Shown here one piece after another: positions 59,993 through 64,000 of a stretch of 64,000 nt of DNA. The stretch comes from Periconia sp. R9002. Its lineage: Eukaryota; Ascomycota; Dothideomycetes; Pleosporales; Periconiaceae. Both the position numbers and the translations under genes were made by a program. The notes beneath the pieces are model-generated. The model had not been told where the DNA came from, did no database searches, and was given only the letters and a program-made list of their open reading frames with translations. Within the stretch, counting starts at the first letter, position 1. Every line of letters begins with the position of its first letter. The DNA is taken from contig JAMAHW010000071.1 in NCBI GenBank assembly GCA_023627715.1, positions 1 to 64,000 of the forward strand, in the 5' to 3' direction.

Positions 59993-60164
59993 GGTATGGT
60001 ACACCGATCTCTAAACCAAATCACAGAAGAGAAAAAAGACTTGAGCGCCACGTACATACAGTAGCACAACCATCCCTTTTTTGGAGTTGAGGAAGTGGGG
60101 TGGTGGAGGGGTATGCAAGTGTTCGCATTCGCTTGTATCAATGCCAGGTAACTAACTTGGATAC

Positions 60165-60192
60165 CTACCTACTTACCTACCTAAGTAGGTAG
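60165..60192. repeat. Perfect 11-bp inverted repeat with 6-nt loop
   Basis: Left arm CTACCTACTTA (60165-60175), loop CCTACC, right arm TAAGTAGGTAG (60182-60192). It is built from the same CCTA/TAGG units as the palindrome. It could fold as DNA cruciform or RNA hairpin. Confidence 0.9.
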
Positions 60193-61337
60193 ATAGGCTC
60201 ACTAATCAATCTATCGCAAGTGGCTTATCACATCCATATCCGTATATGTAGCACTTATATCGCAGTATACTGCCATGATGTATTAATTTGGACTAACCAT
60301 TTTTCGTTTCTTTCTTTTGAGATTAGTACTACGGTATTCCTCTTTTGGTAAATAATTTGCGATTTATCTCGTGTTTTTGATACGGATGGATGGATTAGAA
60401 ATGCTGACTTATGTAGTTGCTTTGTGCCCTGTTGCTTGCTGTCGTAATCCGTAGAATTAGCTACTATGGTGTTAACCTAAGAGATCAGCGAGACGGAAGA
60501 ACAAGGTAGAAAGAGTATATGCGTGCAGAACGACTGGGATTTATTAGGGGTATTTGTTGGATAATTGAAACTTGGAGGTCGTGCGGGGTGTGGTTGGTTC
60601 ACGAGAGAAACGAGATCGCGGATTTAGACTGTACAAGCTTGATAACAATTGAGAAAAAGCTTTCTCATAGCGCAACTAAACTACCTACCCCCTATACATA
60701 TCCACCCGCCACCAGTCAGTCCCTCGCAATCGAACCCGTTGTGTTAACAATTTACAAATCTACCCAAAAGCCATGCCCCGCTGGTTCAATCTCTCGCGCG
60801 CGAAACCATGTTATAGCGTGCGCACCGCTCCCTTAGTCTGCATCATAGTTACCTGCATATACCCCCTTCCCCACTCCCAAAAACTAACAGCCGAACGAAC
60901 GACGAATGATGTCGAGATTGGAAATGCGATTCGGAAATAGGACTTAACGAAACCCCAACTACAAAGGTTCACAATCCCCGCGGATTGCCGGCCGGATGTA
61001 ACTAACTACATTGTTTTTTGAAAAAGTTTATACGAGACCTCGTACTTCAGTGTCATGCCTGTCTGGAGATAACGTTTGGCTACTCATCATCCATCGAAAG
61101 TGTTTACAAATACGATACGAAGAGAGGGGTTTCTTTTTGCGTTTTGGATTGGTAAAGGAGCAACTGAGAGAGCCGGATCGAGCTATCACGAGGTAAAATA
61201 AAAGAGACGGGATAAAGCAGAGAAGACGGAGAGAGGAATCAGTCGAGATTCAAGCACGCGCATTCTCAATCCGAAAAGGAAAAAAACCCCAGCAAAACCT
61301 CGCCAACCAAACCCACAAACAGAAAAGAAAAGAAAAG

Positions 61338-62141
61338 ATGCCAGACCAAACCAAATACACCACCAAGCTCACCAACAAGCGCGTCCTCATCATCGGCGCC
61401 TCAAGCGGTCTAGGCTACGGCGTATCCGAAGGCGTCCTCGAGCACGGCGGCAAAATCGCCATCGCCTCCTCAAACCCAACCCGCATCGAAGCCGCCGCGT
61501 CGTCCCTGAAAGCCGCATACCCCAGCAAAGCCTCCAACATCCACACCTTCACCGTCGACCTGGGGACCCCCTCCACCATCGAAGTGAACCTCAAGAAGCT
61601 CTTCGACGACGCCGTGGCCGCCATTGGCGGCGCGGAGGGGAAATTGGATCATGTGGTGTACACGGCGGGGGATTCGCTGGCGTTTACGAAGATCGCGGAT
61701 CTGAACATTGAAGGGATTTTGAAGGCGGGTAGTGTGCGCTTCTTCGCGCCGCTGCTGCTCGCCAAGTTCATCCCGACCCACGTCGTCGCGTCGCCGTTGT
61801 CCTCGTACACCATCACGTCCGGCGGCATCGCGGACAAGCCCGCGCCGGATTGGAGCGTCGTGGCTGGGTATGCTGGGGGGTTGTTTTCCATGGTGCGGAA
61901 CTTGGCGCTGGATTTGAAGCCCGTGAGGGTGAATTGCGTGGCCCCCGGCGCGGTGGATACCGAGCTGTGGCAGATGGGCGAGGAGCAGAAGAAGCAGATG
62001 TTTGCGGCGATTGAGGCCAAGGTGTTGACGGGGCGGGTGGGGAAGGTCGAGGATGTCGTGGAGAGTTATTTGGGGATTTTGAAGGATGCGAATATCACTG
62101 GGGTGACTGTGAAGACGGATGCGGGGCATACACTTGTGTAA
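61338..62141 (+). CDS. Short-chain dehydrogenase/reductase with degenerate YxxxK
   Basis: Single exon, 267 aa. Rossmann fold: VLIIGASSGLGYGVSEGVL (TGxxxGxG-type), then HTFTVDLG for the adenine-binding acid, DHVVYTAGD in the NNAG position, and SYTITSGG with a likely catalytic Ser. The expected YxxxK reads YAGGL in VVAGYAGGLFSMVRNLALDL, so the catalytic Lys is replaced by Leu. RVNCVAPGAVDTELW follows as the usual PG motif. NAD(P)-dependent reduction is the family role; the missing Lys suggests altered or lost activity, though this subgroup of fungal SDRs often has it. Substrate unknown. Coding DNA is GC-rich. It converges on the MARVEL gene. Confidence 0.85.
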   Translation: MPDQTKYTTKLTNKRVLIIGASSGLGYGVSEGVLEHGGKIAIASSNPTRIEAAASSLKAAYPSKASNIHTFTVDLGTPSTIEVNLKKLFDDAVAAIGGAEGKLDHVVYTAGDSLAFTKIADLNIEGILKAGSVRFFAPLLLAKFIPTHVVASPLSSYTITSGGIADKPAPDWSVVAGYAGGLFSMVRNLALDLKPVRVNCVAPGAVDTELWQMGEEQKKQMFAAIEAKVLTGRVGKVEDVVESYLGILKDANITGVTVKTDAGHTLV

Positions 62142-62508
62142 GTAGGTGGGATGGTTTGTCACGGTAGAAGGAGTTCAAAATGATGTGGGTAATTGAGGAT
62201 TGATATTTGACGTGTACGCGTTCAACGTACATGTAACGCTGGCTTCAATGACGCGCGCTAAAAAAAAGGAAAACAAAATAGGGTATCGATACATATGAGA
62301 AGCAGCAAACCAACACAGGAGATAGACGTTTAAAGAAAAGAAACTTTGAACTCGAAAACATGGGCCGTACTCTAGGAAACCAGAGTTAGCAGATGCTAAA
62401 TCTCCTCATTATCATTCTCAAATTTTCATTCATTCAGATCGCGTGCAGATATGGGGGGCGTGAAAAGATGTCGTTTGATGGCGAATATGAGATAGCAAAC
62501 GAGGCACT
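62142..62508. other. Convergent 3' region
   Basis: 367 bases; 3' UTRs of both flanking genes. Nothing else seen. Confidence 0.6.
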
Positions 62509-63066
62509 TTAAGGGTGTTCGGCGGCACGGCCAGTGAGGCTAGTGCTTGCCTTGCGAGACTTCCAGAAGATGACGGCGCCATAGACAGCCGTGATGAGCC
62601 AGAGAAGCATGTTGGTGAGCAAGATCCAGACGGCGCGCTTCATGCGGATGATGCCGCTGTTGCCTTCGGGGTCCTCCTTAATGAACATTTTGCCGAAGAT
62701 GCCAAAAGCGGTGAGGTAGAGGATGAAGAGGATGGCGTCGATGCCGAAGAAGAACCACGCGCGGATCAGAGGGAGCATCAGGACGAGCGAGGTGATGGAC
62801 GCCAGGACGCCGACAATGGTCGCGTACATCCACTTGGAGTCGTAGTAGACGCCTGCCTTGTGGGCGCGGTCGAGGTCCGTGGCGTACAGGCCGATGACGA
62901 CGATGCCCATGATGAACTGAAAGAAGCGCAGGGTGATGCGGAATGCGCTGCTGAGGGTGAGGTTGGCGGCCAGGCGGTTCTTAGCCCCGACCTTTTCGCC
63001 TTTCATGGAGCCTTTGCTGAAGAACTTGAAGGCCATGGTGACAAGTGAGATAGACTGGGTTGTCAT
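62509..63066 (-). CDS. MARVEL-domain-like four-TM protein
   Basis: Single exon, 185 aa from the ATG at 63066; the ATG at 63036 (MAFKFFSKG) is an alternative start. Four TM helices: ITLRFFQFIMGIVVIGLYAT, WMYATIVGVLASITSLVLML, WFFFGIDAILFILYLTAFGIF and WILLTNMLLWLITAVYGAVIF. The helix spacing, the charged loop after helix 1 and IIRMKRAVWILLTNM fit the fungal MARVEL-like (Mal-type) membrane proteins involved in membrane organisation or trafficking, such as Nce102/Fhn1 relatives. The exact subfamily is not clear. A long open frame lies on the opposite strand over the whole gene; it is a composition shadow. Confidence 0.8.
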   Translation of the reverse strand: MTTQSISLVTMAFKFFSKGSMKGEKVGAKNRLAANLTLSSAFRITLRFFQFIMGIVVIGLYATDLDRAHKAGVYYDSKWMYATIVGVLASITSLVLMLPLIRAWFFFGIDAILFILYLTAFGIFGKMFIKEDPEGNSGIIRMKRAVWILLTNMLLWLITAVYGAVIFWKSRKASTSLTGRAAEHP

Positions 63067-64000
63067 AAGTACGGGAACGGTACTGTGATGATGTATAGAG
63101 TATACGTACGTTTAGGTTATGATTATGCTATGTTTTTTTACTCCTTGAGAGCGTGGTGTTGAGCGTAGTCGATGTGAAAAGAGAAGGAAAAGACAAGAGT
63201 GGGGTGGGAGCGCAGGCTACAATATAAGGATAGCCAGCCGAGTTGTTTTTGTCGTTGTGCGTTCACGATGTGCTTTGTGAGGAGACCCTAGGACCAAAAA
63301 TATATGTCGTGGTTCAAGTGGTGTTTTTCAAGATGTTGGTTGTGGACAGGGGTGGCTTGTGACAATGACGTTATTCACAAGATCAGGGTGTGTGCTTTCC
63401 TTCTTCTGTACACTGATCGACAACGGGCAATCTGGGGGGTTAAAGAAAGAGAGATAAGGCGCAGAGATCAATGAACAAAGAACAAATAAAGAGTCACAAA
63501 ACAGAGCGCAGCTCGGAGTGAAGAACAGAAAGTGTGGGTGTTGTTGCTAATGCCTGAGTGAATGCGACGGCGTCTGTCTTTCTTATACATCGTCTTTGAG
63601 TCTATGCGTTCCGTTTGTGAAGCCGAAAAGCCGCTCGTTGACTATTTACCGCTTCGCGCGCTGAGTTAGCTGGCGCCTGCATCATGCTGGGAGAACGTTG
63701 GGTGTGCAGCAGCCTGTCGCTTTGGATGCTATGACTTCGTCATAGGCGCCCGCGTATCGTTCAGTTTGTGTGACCGGGGTCCGCAGCCGCATCATTGGTC
63801 AGCGTTTCCCCAAACACGAGCGCATGGTTTCGTGGTTTTATTTTGGGTCGTTTCACCTATTTCACACATCAGAAACAAAGAAAGAAAGCTGTAAGGGTTC
63901 CACAATCATGTGCGGTTTACCCCAAGAAGCGCTGCATAACAGTGCCGGTTGCCCGACAAAACAGCTCCACCAATCACAGCGCGCAAACAAAAGCGACAAG
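63067..64000. other. Upstream region at the right window edge
   Basis: 934 bases with no supported gene; the promoter of the MARVEL gene lies at the left end. Confidence 0.55.

Larger units (their letters stand above)
59294..61337. other. Gene-poor region with palindrome and hairpin
   Basis: 2.0 kb without a supported gene. It has the palindrome at 59983 and the perfect hairpin at 60165-60192, and a purine/A-rich leader just before the SDR start. Confidence 0.6.

Noticed and set aside
60721..60770. A TTCGATT/GGTTCAATC-like stretch suggesting a tRNA T arm.
   Set aside because: No paired stems or other tRNA arms around it on either strand.
62515..63048. A 177-aa open frame on the plus strand over the MARVEL gene.
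   Set aside because: It is highly acidic and lacks motifs; it follows from GC-rich codons on the real minus-strand gene.

Overview
The window is nuclear DNA from a filamentous ascomycete (Pezizomycotina; I lean towards Dothideomycetes, with low confidence on the class). The evidence is short spliceosomal introns (about 45-100 nt) with GT...CTRAY...AG signals, fungal-specific gene content (SHG1, PTH11-like rhodopsin-fold receptor, MARVEL protein, DUF7728, fungal UreD, SRP9-21) and compact housekeeping genes on both strands. No prokaryotic, viral or CRISPR signature was seen. I resolved exon structures by hand by requiring matching splice phases, and nearly every multi-exon gene closes into one uninterrupted reading frame.

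Layout. 1-10.4 kb: a (TAA)n tract and AT-rich edge, a CofD/UPF0052-like protein, a complex I small subunit head-to-head with an SHG1-type COMPASS subunit, a secreted/single-pass Cys-rich membrane protein, and an ADGF-type adenosine deaminase. 12-19 kb: a four-TM protein of unknown function, exosome RRP46 head-to-head with PEX4, a small TM protein, and a long gene-poor stretch. 19.8-28 kb: one very large gene for the TFIIIC B-block subunit (2,554 codons plus stop). 28-43 kb: a dense housekeeping block with UreD, MGM1/OPA1, PRP19, a SIM-containing RING protein, the 3-hydroxyacyl-CoA dehydratase PHS1, an unknown protein, SRP9/21 and a DUF1308 protein. 43-50 kb: a PTH11-like rhodopsin-domain receptor divergent from a secreted FAD (BBE-type) oxidase, an AT-rich gene-poor stretch, and a DUF7728 protein with an extreme His-rich segment. 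53-63 kb: an RSR1/Krev-type Ras GTPase split into eight exons, EMC1, an SDR without the usual catalytic lysine, and a MARVEL-type protein.

The genes do not form one pathway. Most are core cellular functions: RNA polymerase III initiation, splicing, RNA decay, ER insertion and targeting, mitochondrial fusion, peroxisome biogenesis. The most accessory-like part is 43-50 kb. The strongest unexplained signals are: (i) a 10-bp palindrome TACCTAGGTA present seven times, always between genes (about 0.06 expected by chance in 64 kb), with a related perfect hairpin at 60165-60192; (ii) micro-exons of 10, 14, 17 and 18 nt in two genes; (iii) the His-rich luminal segment at about 49.6 kb; (iv) three tandem ~22-residue repeats in the TFIIIC subunit. 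I did not find a clear novel multi-gene system.
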